A DNA stretch of 64,000 bases from Nonomuraea guangzhouensis (GTDB taxonomy: Bacteria; Actinomycetota; Actinomycetes; Streptosporangiales; Streptosporangiaceae), in assembly GCF_019396345.1 (NCBI RefSeq), contig NZ_JAHKRM010000006.1:389717-453716 (forward strand), given 5' to 3'. The notes under the pieces are model-generated. The model did not search any database, had not been told where the DNA came from, and saw only the letters and a program-made list of their open reading frames with translations. A program made the position numbers and the translations under genes. Below, piece by piece: positions 40,569 through 49,719 of the stretch (its first letter is position 1; every line of letters begins with the position of its first letter).

Positions 40569-41123
40569 TCAGAATGAGCCTCTGTCGCTGATGAGCTTCG
40601 AATACAGATACATGTCCCGACGCTCACCCCCCACCTCCTGCCAACTACGCAAGAGCCCCTCGCGAACGAACCCCGCCCGCTCGGCGGCCCTCCACGACGG
40701 CGCGTTCCACGGCTCCACATGTAACTGCAGCCGGGGAATCCTCAGCCGTTCCAGGCCCCAGGACGAGATCGCCCGCAAGGCCGTGCCCGCGACCCCCTGG
40801 CCCCGGGCCGACTTCGCGACCCAGTAACCCAGCGACGCCCGGCCAAGAGCGCCCGGCCACAACCCGATCTGGCCCACGGCTCGGTCGTCGCCGGCGTTCG
40901 CGATCGCGAAGGAGTAGCCGACTCCGTCGGCGGCCTTGCTCCACTGGCGCCGGATGAAGGCGGAGCCCTCCGCGTCCGAGTAATTCGGCGGCACTCCGGT
41001 GATCAGAGGGATGTAGGCGTCTTCGGAAGCCTCGCGCACCACCGCGACATCATCCAGCCGCCATGGGCGAAGCAGGAATTTCTCGCCGGCCGGGAGTTCG
41101 GGAACGACGAGCGGGTGGTCCAT
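40569..41123 (-). CDS. GNAT N-acetyltransferase (RimJ/RimL-like)
   Basis: The 184-residue protein has FLLRPWRLDDVAVVREASED, then GYSFAIANAGDDRAVGQIGL and LGRASLGYWVAKSARGQGVA (motif A RGQGVAGTALRA), then LQLHVEPWNAPSWRAAERAG and FVREGLLRSW. It is a RimJ-type acetyltransferase of typical length, only distantly similar to the convergent neighbour. The substrate is unknown. It diverges from the response regulator at 41197 across about 70 bp. Confidence 0.88.
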   Translation of the reverse strand: MDHPLVVPELPAGEKFLLRPWRLDDVAVVREASEDAYIPLITGVPPNYSDAEGSAFIRRQWSKAADGVGYSFAIANAGDDRAVGQIGLWPGALGRASLGYWVAKSARGQGVAGTALRAISSWGLERLRIPRLQLHVEPWNAPSWRAAERAGFVREGLLRSWQEVGGERRDMYLYSKLISDRGSF

Positions 41124-41196
41124 TCCCGCATCATGTCACCAGAGTTGATTTCCCGGCTCCCGGGGCGGAATGGCGGGTGCCGAATAGACTGCGGCG

Positions 41197-41880
41197 ATGA
41201 CCGCGTACCGGATCCTGGCGGTGGACGACGATCAGGCCATCCTGCGCTCGCTCCGACGTGGCCTGCGGCTGGAGGGCTTCGCCGTGGATACCGCCGAAAC
41301 GGGGCGGCAGGCGCTGGAGCGGGTGGATGACCGGCCCGATGCGATCATCCTCGACGTGTCTATGCCGGAAATGTCGGGCATTGAGGTGTGCAGCCGGTTG
41401 CGTGGGGCTGGGTCGCAGGTGCCGGTGTTGATGTTGTCGGCCATGGATGAGGTGGCCGACCGTAAGGCCGGGCTGGCGGTGGGCGCCGACGACTATGTCG
41501 TCAAGCCGTTCGATCTGGGTGAGCTGGTGCTCCGCCTGCGCGCTCTGTTACGCCGTGCCGGATCTGCCCCGGGGGCGGTGGTGCGCGTCGGAGCGCTGGT
41601 CATCGAGCCTGAGGCGCGCCGGGTCACGATGCGCGGGCGTGCGGTGGAGGTGACGCGGCGGGAGTTCGACCTGCTGGAGGTGCTGGCGCGGAACGCGGGC
41701 ATCGTGCTGTCCCGGTCGGTGCTGCTGGAGCGCGTCTGGGGCTATGACTTCGAGGTGACCGGCAACGCGGTGGACACGTTCGTCGGGTACCTACGGCGCA
41801 AGCTGGAAGCGGATGGCGAGCCGCGCATGCTGCACACGGTGCGCGGGGTGGGGTTCGTGCTGCGGGAAGCGCGGCCGTGA
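41197..41880 (+). CDS. OmpR-family response regulator
   Basis: The 227-residue protein has a receiver domain (acidic pocket DDD at 10-12, phospho-acceptor Asp53 in ILDVSMP, Lys103 in VVKPF) and an OmpR/PhoB winged helix (about 130-225; LSRSVLLERVWGYDFEVTGN then VDTFVGYLRRKLEADGEPRM and GVGFVL). Its stop overlaps the sensor kinase start by 4 bp, so the pair is a single operon. The target genes are unknown; the secreted protein gene downstream is a candidate. Confidence 0.94.
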   Translation: MTAYRILAVDDDQAILRSLRRGLRLEGFAVDTAETGRQALERVDDRPDAIILDVSMPEMSGIEVCSRLRGAGSQVPVLMLSAMDEVADRKAGLAVGADDYVVKPFDLGELVLRLRALLRRAGSAPGAVVRVGALVIEPEARRVTMRGRAVEVTRREFDLLEVLARNAGIVLSRSVLLERVWGYDFEVTGNAVDTFVGYLRRKLEADGEPRMLHTVRGVGFVLREARP

Positions 41881-43322
41881 AGCTGTCCACCCGGTTCGCG
41901 CTCTGCCTCGCTGTCGCCGTTCCGCTGCTGGTCGCGCTGGCGGGGCTGGTCTTGCTCGGACTGGTCTCGCAGGACCTGCGCGCTGAGCGAGACGACCAGC
42001 TCACGGCGCGGCTGCGGGCGCTGACCCCGATGGCGGCGACGTTCGCGTGGCGGACCCGCGTGCTGCCCGCCATCCCGCCCGACCTCCTTCAGCAGCGGCT
42101 GGTCACGGCCGCCAGCGCGGGCGGGGTCTGCGTCGTGGAGAAGGGGGAGAAACTGCTGGTCATCGGGAAGGTTCCGGGTACCCTGCCGGTCGGCGCCGGG
42201 CCTGCCGACCATGTCGAGGGGGAGCGGAGCTGGCGGTTCGTGGCCGCCGACGTGGGGCGGCGGGGGACCGCGCGGCTGATCCTCTTCGAGCCGGCGGAGC
42301 GCCTCAGCGACCAGATCGCGTTGCTCGGCAAGCGGCTGGTGTCCGTCACGCTGGTCGCGGCCGGGGTGGGCGCGGTGGCCGGGTTGCTGCTGGGCAGGTT
42401 CGCGGTACGTCCGCTGTCGCTGCTGGGCAGCCAGGCACGTACGATCGGCAGCCGGCAACGGCCGCCACTCACGATCGACCCGCCGGCTCGTACGGGGCCG
42501 CTCGATACGGAGCCACGCCTGGCGACCACGGCAGGTGTCGCCGAGATCGACGAGCTGGCCCGCCTCCTGAACGATCTCCTGGACCGGCGCGACGCGGCCG
42601 TGACCCGTACCGGCGAGGCCCTGGAGACCGCCCGCGCCTTCGCGGCCACCGCCGCGCACGAGCTCCGCACCCCGCTCACCAGCATGGGCACCAACCTCAC
42701 CCTCCTGGACCACCCCGAGCTGGGCCCCGCGGACCGTACCGAGATCATCGCCGACCTAGCCGCCGAACACGGCCGCATCCAGCGCCTCATCACGATGCTC
42801 CGCCGGCTCGCGCGCGGCGAACTGCTCGCCCCCGACGCCTTCGCGGACACCGACCTGAGCGAGATCGTCAACGACGCGGTCAAGGACGCGCGGCACCGTC
42901 ACCCGCACGCCACGATCAAGGCCTGTCTGGCGGACGGCGTGCGCGTACGCGGCTGGGCGGAGGGGCTGCGCATGGTCGCCGACAACCTGCTCGACAACGC
43001 CGCCATCCACGGCGCCGACGGGTCCGGCCGGTCGGCGATCAGCGTGACCCTGGACGTGGGGGAGGAGGTCGTCCTCGCCGTTCAGGACGCGGGCTCGGGG
43101 GTGGTGCCGCAGGACCGCGATGCGATGTTCGCCCGTTTCCGCCGCCGCGCCGACAGCCCGGGCTCCGGGCTCGGCCTCACGCTGGTGCGGCAGCAGGCGA
43201 CGCTCCACGGCGGCACCGCAACGCTGAGCGCCTCCCTTGACGGTCCGGGAACGCGCGCCGAAGTACGTCTTCCCCTGACCGGCCGGCAAGCGCCGGGAGC
43301 CGCGCGGTCCTGGCTGGAATAG
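41877..43322 (+). CDS. sensor histidine kinase
   Basis: The 481-residue kinase has an N-terminal membrane span (about 7-30), an extracellular sensor region to about 150, a second span (about 154-174) and a HAMP-like linker. The dimerisation domain has His261 in TAAHELRTPLTSM. The ATPase domain has an N box NLLDNAAIHG (370-379), G1 DAGSGV (404-409) and G2 GSGLGLTL (429-436). All catalytic motifs are present. It forms a two-component system with the overlapping OmpR-type regulator upstream. Confidence 0.93.
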   Translation: MKLSTRFALCLAVAVPLLVALAGLVLLGLVSQDLRAERDDQLTARLRALTPMAATFAWRTRVLPAIPPDLLQQRLVTAASAGGVCVVEKGEKLLVIGKVPGTLPVGAGPADHVEGERSWRFVAADVGRRGTARLILFEPAERLSDQIALLGKRLVSVTLVAAGVGAVAGLLLGRFAVRPLSLLGSQARTIGSRQRPPLTIDPPARTGPLDTEPRLATTAGVAEIDELARLLNDLLDRRDAAVTRTGEALETARAFAATAAHELRTPLTSMGTNLTLLDHPELGPADRTEIIADLAAEHGRIQRLITMLRRLARGELLAPDAFADTDLSEIVNDAVKDARHRHPHATIKACLADGVRVRGWAEGLRMVADNLLDNAAIHGADGSGRSAISVTLDVGEEVVLAVQDAGSGVVPQDRDAMFARFRRRADSPGSGLGLTLVRQQATLHGGTATLSASLDGPGTRAEVRLPLTGRQAPGAARSWLE

Positions 43323-43363
43323 CCCGCCCGCCTGCCAGAGATCTGCCAAGAAGCGTTGTCACC

Positions 43364-44602
43364 ATGTCTCGCATGATCACGCCAAGACTGGGTGCCGCCC
43401 TCATGGCCGCCGCCACCCTCCTCGTCACGTCTCCGCAGCACGCCGCGGCAGCCACCCCGCCGGTGACACCCGACTGCGCATGGGAGGTCAAGGTCTCCGC
43501 CGACACGCGCAACGTCTTCTACCCCGACTCCGCCGCCACGTACTGGGTGCTGCCGTTCACCGTGCAGGAGGGGTTACGGATCACGCTGGCCGGTCAGTAC
43601 CCCGACAGCCGGTACGCCTCGATCCAGGTGTACAAGGAGGGCGGCGGCCTGTTCGAGACGAACGGCGTCCCCTCGTCGCTCACCGACCACCGCATCCAGC
43701 CGGACACGGGCAACGTCAACCCCTGGCAACAGCAGGCGTCCCCCGGCGGCCACTTCACGCTCACGGTGGCAGCCGACGCGGCTCCTGGGCAGGTCAACAC
43801 GCTGCCGCTGGCCCCGTCCGGCACCCCGGAAGGGGCCAAGGGGAACATCGTCTACCGCGTCTACCTCCCCGCCGACGGGGACTTCAGCCAGGTGCGACTC
43901 CCCGCCGTCACCTTCGAGCGCGACGGCGTCACGCAGCCCGTGCCCACCTGCGACGATCCGCAGCCCACGACCAGCTCTGTCGCACCACCGGCGAAAAGCA
44001 TGGCCGCGGCCGCGCCCGCGTTCGCCCGCGCGGACCTCGCCGACCGTCCGACCGGCGGCTTCCCGAACGGAGACTCCGCCTACCTCTACGCCGACGTCAC
44101 CCCACCCGTCGGCCGCCAGGTCGTCGTCATCCGCGGCAAGGCCCCGCACAACGCCCAGGGCTCGCACCCGGCCCCCTGGCCGGCCGCCGGCAAGGACGTG
44201 CGCTACTGGTCGATGTGTACGAACCTGACCCTGCCCCCGTACCAGGTCGTGGTGAACCCGCTGCCCGACGGCACGTCCGACTACGGATGCCGCGCCGACG
44301 ACCACACCGGGCTCGACTCCGACGGCCGCTACAGCTACGTGGTCGGCGCGGAGTCGCAGCGGCAGGCGATCGAGCAGGTGCCCGGGGTGACGTTCCTGCC
44401 GTTCTCGACCGCCCGGCCCGCGGCGACGCATCGGATCATCCTCCGCAACATGGTGGTGGACGCCGGCTTCGCCGAGGCCGTGCAGAACGTGCCGGAGGAC
44501 GGCGATCCCGCCTCCGCCGCGGCCGTCATGGGCGAGTACTACCCGGTCACGAAGGTCTGCTCACTGGCCGCGCTCACCTCGGAGGGACCCGCGGACTGCT
44601 GA
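43364..44602 (+). CDS. large secreted protein of unknown function
   Basis: The 412-residue protein has a signal peptide (MSRMITPRLGAALMAAATLL then VTSPQHAAAA). The mature part reads like a beta-rich extracellular protein: WEVKVSADTRNVFYPDSAAT, YWVLPFTVQEGLRITLAGQY, and later VVIRGKAPHNAQGSHPAPWP with DVRYWSMCTNLTLPPYQVVV. A threonine/proline-rich link (about 205-225) separates two domains. Four cysteines occur. I cannot name the family. It lies 41 bp after the two-component pair and may be co-transcribed. Confidence 0.75.
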   Translation: MSRMITPRLGAALMAAATLLVTSPQHAAAATPPVTPDCAWEVKVSADTRNVFYPDSAATYWVLPFTVQEGLRITLAGQYPDSRYASIQVYKEGGGLFETNGVPSSLTDHRIQPDTGNVNPWQQQASPGGHFTLTVAADAAPGQVNTLPLAPSGTPEGAKGNIVYRVYLPADGDFSQVRLPAVTFERDGVTQPVPTCDDPQPTTSSVAPPAKSMAAAAPAFARADLADRPTGGFPNGDSAYLYADVTPPVGRQVVVIRGKAPHNAQGSHPAPWPAAGKDVRYWSMCTNLTLPPYQVVVNPLPDGTSDYGCRADDHTGLDSDGRYSYVVGAESQRQAIEQVPGVTFLPFSTARPAATHRIILRNMVVDAGFAEAVQNVPEDGDPASAAAVMGEYYPVTKVCSLAALTSEGPADC

Positions 44603-44723
44603 GTCACGGGCGGACGATGTTATCGTGACGGCGCACGAGGTGCCGCGTCGGAACGCTTCGTGTGTCACGGCTGTGGCTCCCAGGGCGCGCTCAGGCTAGT
44701 TGCTGCAAACGCAGAGGAGCGCT

Positions 44724-45560
44724 GTGTCCACCTTGGTGATCGGAGCCCGCGGCAGCGTCGGGCGCCATGTCGTCGATCAACTGCTGGCCGCCGGGGAATC
44801 GGTGCGCGCGTCGGTGCGCGACCTGGCGTCGGCGGACCTGCCCGCAGAGGTGTCCGTTGTCGTCGCGGACCTCACCCGGCCCGACACGCTGAAGGCCGCG
44901 TTGGACGGGGTCCGGAAGGTGTTCCTGTACGCGCCCGTCGGAGGCACCGGTGCTTTCATCGGTGCCGCTCGGGAGGCTGATCTCGAACGCATCGTGCTGC
45001 TGTCCTCGGGAAGCGTCTTGCTGCCGTACGCGGCGGGAAACGCGATAGCCGAAGAGCATCGGTCGGTCGAGCGGGCACTGGATGGTTCGGGTCTGCCCTG
45101 GACGCCGATCCGCCCGTTGGTTCTGGCGAACAACGCGCTGAACTGGGCCCACTCGATCCGCACCGAAGGCATCGTCCGGCTGGTCCATCCCGAGGCGGTG
45201 ATGGCCCCCATCCATGAACGCGACATCGCCGCCGTCGCGGTCGCGGCCCTGGTGGGGGAGGCCGGTGAAGAAGCCGGCGCCTTGCTGACCGGTTCCGAGC
45301 TGCTGTCCCAGCGGCGTCAGGTCGAGTTGATCGGCGCGGCGATCGACAAGAACCTCCAGATCGAGGAGTTGTCGGAATCAGCGGCACGTGACCGTTTCGG
45401 TCAGTTCGAGAAGCCGTACATCGTCGACGCGATCCTCGAGTTCATCAAGGCGGCGGCGAACGGAGGATCACCGGCGACCGGAACGGTGGAACAGGTGCTC
45501 AGGCGACCCGCCGTACCGTTCGCGCAGTGGGCACGAGAGCACGCTGCCGACTTCCGCTGA
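44724..45560 (+). CDS. NmrA-like NAD(P)-binding oxidoreductase
   Basis: The 278-residue protein begins VSTLVIGARGSVGRHVVDQL (Rossmann GxxxxxG motif), then LAAGESVRASVRDL, VVVADLTRPDTLKAALDGVR and KVFLYAPVGG. The following IVLLSSGSVLLP, LPWTPIRPLVLANNALNW and HERDIAAVAVAAL fit atypical SDR/NmrA members, which act as redox sensors or quinone reductases. It starts at GTG 44724, four bases after GAGGAG. The gene is convergent with the HD-domain gene, 2 bp away. Confidence 0.85.
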   Translation: MSTLVIGARGSVGRHVVDQLLAAGESVRASVRDLASADLPAEVSVVVADLTRPDTLKAALDGVRKVFLYAPVGGTGAFIGAAREADLERIVLLSSGSVLLPYAAGNAIAEEHRSVERALDGSGLPWTPIRPLVLANNALNWAHSIRTEGIVRLVHPEAVMAPIHERDIAAVAVAALVGEAGEEAGALLTGSELLSQRRQVELIGAAIDKNLQIEELSESAARDRFGQFEKPYIVDAILEFIKAAANGGSPATGTVEQVLRRPAVPFAQWAREHAADFR

Positions 45561-45562
45561 CC

Positions 45563-46303
45563 CTAGGGCCTTCGCCGGCGCAGCATGACCGCCAGCCGTG
45601 GCATGCCGATGAGCAACTCCGCGGTGAAGCGCCTGCGGGCGCGCCGGTCGGGCAGGGCGTGGAGCTCTCCGAGCCACTCCGCGATCCAGCGAGCCCGGAC
45701 AGCATGCGGAAGGATGATCGCCCCCGCGGTGATCACCCGGAGAAACGCCTGCGTTCCGGCGTCACCCGACACGTCGAGCCTCGCCTGTGCGAGACCTTCG
45801 AGTTCGCGGGCGATCTCGTTCATGCCCAGCCAGCCGGCGATCGGCACGAAGACGTCGAGGGTCTCACGCGCTTTCCGAAGTTGTTTCTCCGGCGGGAGGA
45901 ATCGCATCGTCCGCTGGTTGTGCAGGCGATCGGCCAGCTTCAAGGTCAGCACCCGCTCGTCGGTGCCGGCCGCCCGACCTTCAGCCAGCAACGCCGGGTC
46001 ATCGAGCGGCCGCAGGTCCGTCACCAGACGCACGATCGTCTCGCCGAACTCCGCCGCCAGCTCCGTCTCGGGACACGCGGTGTCTTCCAGGACGTCGTGA
46101 AGGAGCGCCGCGCAGAGCAACTCGTGGTCAGCGCCGAGCCCGGCCAGGATGGCGGCGACCGCGAGCGGGTGGGTGATGTACGGCTCCCCGCTCCTCCGTG
46201 TCTGGTCGCGGTGCCAATAGGCGGCCACCGTGTACGCACGCTCGACCAGCCGCGCCTGATCCGCTGTCAGGTAATCGGGCAAGGCGTCTTCCAGGATGCT
46301 CAT
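45563..46303 (-). CDS. SpoT/Mesh1-like HD phosphohydrolase
   Basis: The 246-residue protein shows the (p)ppGpp-hydrolase HD signature: YWHRDQTRRSGEPYITHPLA with His31, then CAALLHDVLEDT (His69, Asp70 and the ED motif) and LKLADRLHNQRTM with Asp125. There is no synthetase domain, so it would be a hydrolase-only small alarmone hydrolase, somewhat longer than Mesh1. Its start overlaps the stop of the PadR regulator by 4 bp. Whether it hydrolyses ppGpp or another nucleotide is unproven. Confidence 0.82.
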   Translation of the reverse strand: MSILEDALPDYLTADQARLVERAYTVAAYWHRDQTRRSGEPYITHPLAVAAILAGLGADHELLCAALLHDVLEDTACPETELAAEFGETIVRLVTDLRPLDDPALLAEGRAAGTDERVLTLKLADRLHNQRTMRFLPPEKQLRKARETLDVFVPIAGWLGMNEIARELEGLAQARLDVSGDAGTQAFLRVITAGAIILPHAVRARWIAEWLGELHALPDRRARRRFTAELLIGMPRLAVMLRRRRP

Positions 46304-46635
46304 GCCGTGCCTCCGGCGATCCCGGGACGCCGGCTTCCGGCGGCCCGCCTGCGCTTTTCGCCCGCCCGAGCGATGGCCTCACGGCCGCTTTCGAGACCGT
46401 CTTCGGTGATTCTGTAGTGCCGGCGCGGCGGGCGACCCTGGTGGGCGGCCGGGTCATCCCAGCGGCTCTCCACCCAGCCGTACTCTTCCAGCCTGATCAG
46501 AATGGGATAAAGGGTGCCACCAGCGATCCCGGTGGCTTTACACAACCCCAGCCCGTAGTGCTCGGCCAAGGGGTCATTCAGCAGCTCCCGCAAGACCGAG
46601 ATGGTCTGCGGCGTCATTCGCGGACTGCCTGCCAT
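46300..46635 (-). CDS. PadR-family transcriptional regulator
   Basis: The 111-residue protein has the PadR winged helix: MTPQTISVLRELLNDPLAEH then YGLGLCKATGIAGGTLYPIL, IRLEEYGWVESRWDDP and RPPRRHYRITEDGLESGREA. It starts at ATG 46635, ten bases after the stop of the DUF418 gene, and overlaps the HD-protein start. This order (membrane protein, PadR, HD) suggests one operon. A palindrome TCTAGCTAGA just upstream is a plausible autoregulatory site. Confidence 0.9.
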   Translation of the reverse strand: MAGSPRMTPQTISVLRELLNDPLAEHYGLGLCKATGIAGGTLYPILIRLEEYGWVESRWDDPAAHQGRPPRRHYRITEDGLESGREAIARAGEKRRRAAGSRRPGIAGGTA

Positions 46636-46644
46636 GCCGCTTAA

Positions 46645-46654
46645 TCTAGCTAGA
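46645..46654. promoter_or_regulatory. palindrome TCTAGCTAGA, putative PadR operator
   Basis: The perfect 10-bp palindrome, within an A/T-rich TTAATCTAGCTAGATAGAG, lies between the DUF418 stop and the PadR start and overlaps the end of the former. A PadR protein often represses its own promoter through such a site. An internal promoter for PadR and the HD gene is likely. Confidence 0.5.
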
Positions 46655-47719
46655 TAGAGATGGCCCGCCATGTCTCTCGGAGGTGACAGCGATGTCGCGG
46701 CGCAGAGGTGGGCGGCGGGCCCAGGTGGCCCAGCGCCAGAGCCACTCAAGAGGACCCTGCTGATACCGGCGCAGCCAGAGGGTGGACCACAGCCACTGCA
46801 CGGCGAGGACGGCACCGGCGATCAGCAGCACCGTCGTGAAAGCCCAGTCGTCCGACTGGCCGCCGAGGACGCGGCTGATCGCCAGGACGAGGATCGTGGC
46901 GGTCAGGTAGTTGGTCAGCGCCATCCGCCCCAGCGGTACGAAGACCGCCTGCAGCGCCGGTCGGACCGGCGTCCTGAGCAGGACCAGCAGGGCGCACACG
47001 TACACCCCCGCGATCAGCAGCCCGGCCAAGGCGAATGAGCCGCTGAAGCCCGATCCGCCGGCGGAGTGAGTCTGCCACCACAGGGCGGGCGCGGCCCCCA
47101 CCGCGAGGACCAGGCCCAGCACGGCAGGGCCGCGGGTGAACCGCTCGATCCGGGCGATCACCCCGTACCGGGTCAGCGCCGAGCCCAGCAGGAACAGCCC
47201 CGGGACCAGCCCGAGAAAGCCGAAGCCGACGACCAATGGCGCCACGAGGAGCGCGGCGGCGAGGCCGGCCACGGCCCACCGCGGCAGCCAGGTCGAGGGC
47301 AGCAGCACCACCAGGCCGACGACGGCGTAGATGGCCAGGATGTCGCCCTCCCAGAGCAGGAAGTGGTGCACCAGACCCATCGCGAGCAGCACCAGGAGCC
47401 GGCGCAGCAGGAGCAGCCGCGGGTGAGCGGCGCGGTCGGTGGCGGAGTTCAGCAGCAGCGAGAACCCGACGCCGAACAGCAGGGAGAAGATCGGGAAGAA
47501 GCGCTGATCGACCAGCAGCCCCATCCATTCCTCTCCAGGCATCGGGGCACGGTCCACGGCGGCGCTGCCGACGTGGGCTATCGGCTGGACGTTGGCCACC
47601 AGGATTCCGCAGAGCGCGAACCCGCGTACTACGTCGAGCGCGGCGATACGCGGTCGCCTGGAGGAGACACGGGCGGTTTCCGGCGGCGAATAGGGATCTT
47701 GATGTCGCATGAGGCTCAT
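46646..47719 (-). CDS. DUF418 multi-span membrane protein
   Basis: The 357-residue protein starts near [20 protein letters not shown] and then has the DUF418 opening [40 protein letters not shown], about eight to ten membrane spans, and the C-terminal DUF418 core [20 protein letters not shown] with [20 protein letters not shown]. Members are integral membrane proteins of uncertain function. It is the first gene of the probable DUF418-PadR-HD operon, and diverges from the NarL-type kinase at 47830. Confidence 0.87.
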   Translation of the reverse strand: MSLMRHQDPYSPPETARVSSRRPRIAALDVVRGFALCGILVANVQPIAHVGSAAVDRAPMPGEEWMGLLVDQRFFPIFSLLFGVGFSLLLNSATDRAAHPRLLLLRRLLVLLAMGLVHHFLLWEGDILAIYAVVGLVVLLPSTWLPRWAVAGLAAALLVAPLVVGFGFLGLVPGLFLLGSALTRYGVIARIERFTRGPAVLGLVLAVGAAPALWWQTHSAGGSGFSGSFALAGLLIAGVYVCALLVLLRTPVRPALQAVFVPLGRMALTNYLTATILVLAISRVLGGQSDDWAFTTVLLIAGAVLAVQWLWSTLWLRRYQQGPLEWLWRWATWARRPPLRRDIAVTSERHGGPSLSS

Positions 47720-47829
47720 CCTGCGAGCCCGGCCCGATGCCGGGCATCGGGCGAAAGCAGGGTTACACCATGCACGACGGTACTTTCGGCCGGTTCGGTG
47801 CGCGGTGCACATCTCCTAGCCTGAACCGT

Positions 47830-48963
47830 GTGAATGTGCGGGCCGAGATCGCGGCCGACGCCGGGCTCGGCGCCGTGTTCGCGGCGGCGCTCGCCTTCCA
47901 GGCGTACCGGGTCGCGAACAGCTGGGGTGACGGCTACTGGCAGTTCGACTGCGTCGCCGGAGCGGTGGTGTGCGTGACGGCACTGGTACGCCGGCGCCAC
48001 CGGGTATGGGCGGCGGTGGCGGGCCTGGCCGTCGCGGCGGCCGCCATTCTCGCCACCCGCTTCGTCCATCTCCCCAGCGAGCCCGGCCTGGCCATGGCCC
48101 TGGCGCTGTCCGTGCTCGTCGGCTCCGCGATCAGAGCGCTCCCTGCCGCCTCGGCCTGCGCGGTCGCGGCCGGTGGATTCGCGGTGGTCGCGGGCGGCCT
48201 GCTCGCCACCCGCACCCCTTCCACCGGCGTTCCGCCCGTCGTGGTGCTGAACGGCGCGGGATGGCTCGCCGCCCTCGCGCTTGGGCTGGGCCCGCGGCTG
48301 CTCGCCGCCCGCCGGAGAACCATCGCCGAGCGAGTACGCCGCAACGAGCGCCTGGTGCTGGCCAGGGAACTCCACGACGTCGTCGCCCACCACATCACCT
48401 CCGTCGTACTCCAGGCCCAGGCCGCCCAGCTCGTCACCCGCAAGCACCCGGAGAAGACGGAAGACTCCCTCGCGAGCATCGAGGCCGCCGGCTCCGACGC
48501 GCTGGCCGCGACGCGCCGCGTCGTCGGCCTGCTGCGCGACGCCGACGACGCGGCCCCCGCCACGCCCGGCCCCGAACAACTCAGCGAACTGGTCGAACGC
48601 TTCGGCGGCCACGGCCCCGCAGTACATCTGAGCCTGCCCGAGGACGGATCGGGGTGGCCGCCCGAGGTGTCCAGCACCGTCTACCGGGTCGTGCAGGAGT
48701 CGCTGACCAACATCTCCCGCCACGCCCCGCACGCCCGCTCGGTGACGGTCAGCGTCGCCCGCGAGCGGGACGCCGTCACCGTCGAGGTCGCCGACGACGC
48801 CCCGCCGGGCCCGGCCCGCCACTCCCACCGCGGCGGCTACGGCCTGGTCGGGATGCGCGAACGCGTCGAGGCCCTCGGCGGCCGGCTGTCCGCCGGCCCG
48901 CGCCACGGGACCGGCTGGTCCGTACGCGCCACCTTGCCGGTCTCCGTGCGGAAGCGCCCATGA
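47830..48963 (+). CDS. NarL-type sensor histidine kinase
   Basis: The 377-residue kinase has about five membrane spans in its first 155 residues, the HisKA_3 box VLARELHDVVAHHITSVVLQ with His182, and a HATPase domain with VVQESLTNISRHAPHARSVT, VEVADD and GGYGLVGMRERVEALGGRLS. The ATP-lid region is compact, as is normal for this family. GTG 47830 is the likely start. It precedes a LuxR-type response regulator by 57 bp; the gap contains a small tandem duplication. Confidence 0.92.
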   Translation: MNVRAEIAADAGLGAVFAAALAFQAYRVANSWGDGYWQFDCVAGAVVCVTALVRRRHRVWAAVAGLAVAAAAILATRFVHLPSEPGLAMALALSVLVGSAIRALPAASACAVAAGGFAVVAGGLLATRTPSTGVPPVVVLNGAGWLAALALGLGPRLLAARRRTIAERVRRNERLVLARELHDVVAHHITSVVLQAQAAQLVTRKHPEKTEDSLASIEAAGSDALAATRRVVGLLRDADDAAPATPGPEQLSELVERFGGHGPAVHLSLPEDGSGWPPEVSSTVYRVVQESLTNISRHAPHARSVTVSVARERDAVTVEVADDAPPGPARHSHRGGYGLVGMRERVEALGGRLSAGPRHGTGWSVRATLPVSVRKRP

Positions 48964-48968
48964 CCGTC

Positions 48969-49027
48969 CCCGCGCGGAGACGCCGATGACCACCCTGCCC
49001 GTGCCCGCGCGGAGACGCCGATGACCA
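48969..49027. repeat. 35-bp-period tandem duplication before the regulator start
   Basis: The 24-base block CCCGCGCGGAGACGCCGATG plus ACCA occurs at 48969-48992 and again at 49004-49027. The second copy contains the ATG used by the response regulator; the first ATG copy (48986) is out of frame with it. The duplication increased the gap between kinase and regulator and may weaken translational coupling. Confidence 0.8.
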
Positions 49028-49719
49028 TCAGGGTCCTGCTGGCCGACGACCAGGCGATGATCCGCGGCTGCCTGCGGCTCATCCTGGAGGACCAGCCCGA
49101 CATCACCGTGGTGGCCGAGGCCGCGGACGGCGCCGAGGCGGTCGCCCTGGCCCGGAGCCTGCGGCCGGACGTGTGCCTGGTGGACATCCAGATGCCCCGC
49201 CTCAACGGCATCGAGGTCACCCACGCCCTGGCCGGCCCCGGCGTCCCCGACCCGCTGCGGGTCATCGTGGTCACCACCTTCGACCTCGACGAGTACGTCT
49301 ACGGCGCGCTGCGCGGCGGGGCGGTCGGCTTCGTCCTGAAAGACGCCGGCCCCACCCTGCTCGTCGAGGCCGTCCGCGCCGCGAACGCCGGGGACGCCTT
49401 GATCTCGCCGTCGATCACCCTGCGGCTCCTCCGCCACCTCACGGCCACCGGTGCACCGCCCGCCCGCGGATCCGCCCAGCCGCTGTCCGAACGGGAGGCC
49501 GAGGTCGTCCGGGCCGTCGCCCGCGGCCGCACCAACCAGGAGATCGCCGCCGAGCTGTTCATCTCGCTCAGCACCGTCAAAGGCCACATATCCGGCATCC
49601 TTGCCAAACTAGGCATGCGCAACCGGGTCGAAATCGTCGCCTGGGCCTGGGAGAACCGCATCGTGGATGTTGACCCCGCGCCCGCACCTCGGCATCGTGA
49701 ACCGGGTGACCAGCGATGA
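49021..49719 (+). CDS. NarL/LuxR-family response regulator
   Basis: The 232-residue protein has a receiver domain (ADDQ at 8-11, phospho-acceptor Asp55 in CLVDIQMPRL, VLKDA with the conserved Lys) and a C-terminal LuxR HTH (PLSEREAEVVRAVARGRTNQ then EIAAELFISLSTVKGHISGI). It pairs with the kinase upstream. Its 3' end overlaps the first codons of the LigD-type polymerase gene, so these two are translationally linked. Confidence 0.93.
   Translation: MTIRVLLADDQAMIRGCLRLILEDQPDITVVAEAADGAEAVALARSLRPDVCLVDIQMPRLNGIEVTHALAGPGVPDPLRVIVVTTFDLDEYVYGALRGGAVGFVLKDAGPTLLVEAVRAANAGDALISPSITLRLLRHLTATGAPPARGSAQPLSEREAEVVRAVARGRTNQEIAAELFISLSTVKGHISGILAKLGMRNRVEIVAWAWENRIVDVDPAPAPRHREPGDQR

Noticed and set aside
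36049..44602. A secondary-metabolite cluster around the SARP regulator.
   Set aside because: No polyketide, peptide, terpene or RiPP-modifying enzymes are nearby; only two small secreted proteins, acetyltransferases and a two-component system.
47716..49587. A long minus-strand frame opposite the NarL-type kinase and regulator.
   Set aside because: The translation is low-complexity Gly/Arg/Asp text with no motif, while the plus strand has complete kinase and receiver motifs.
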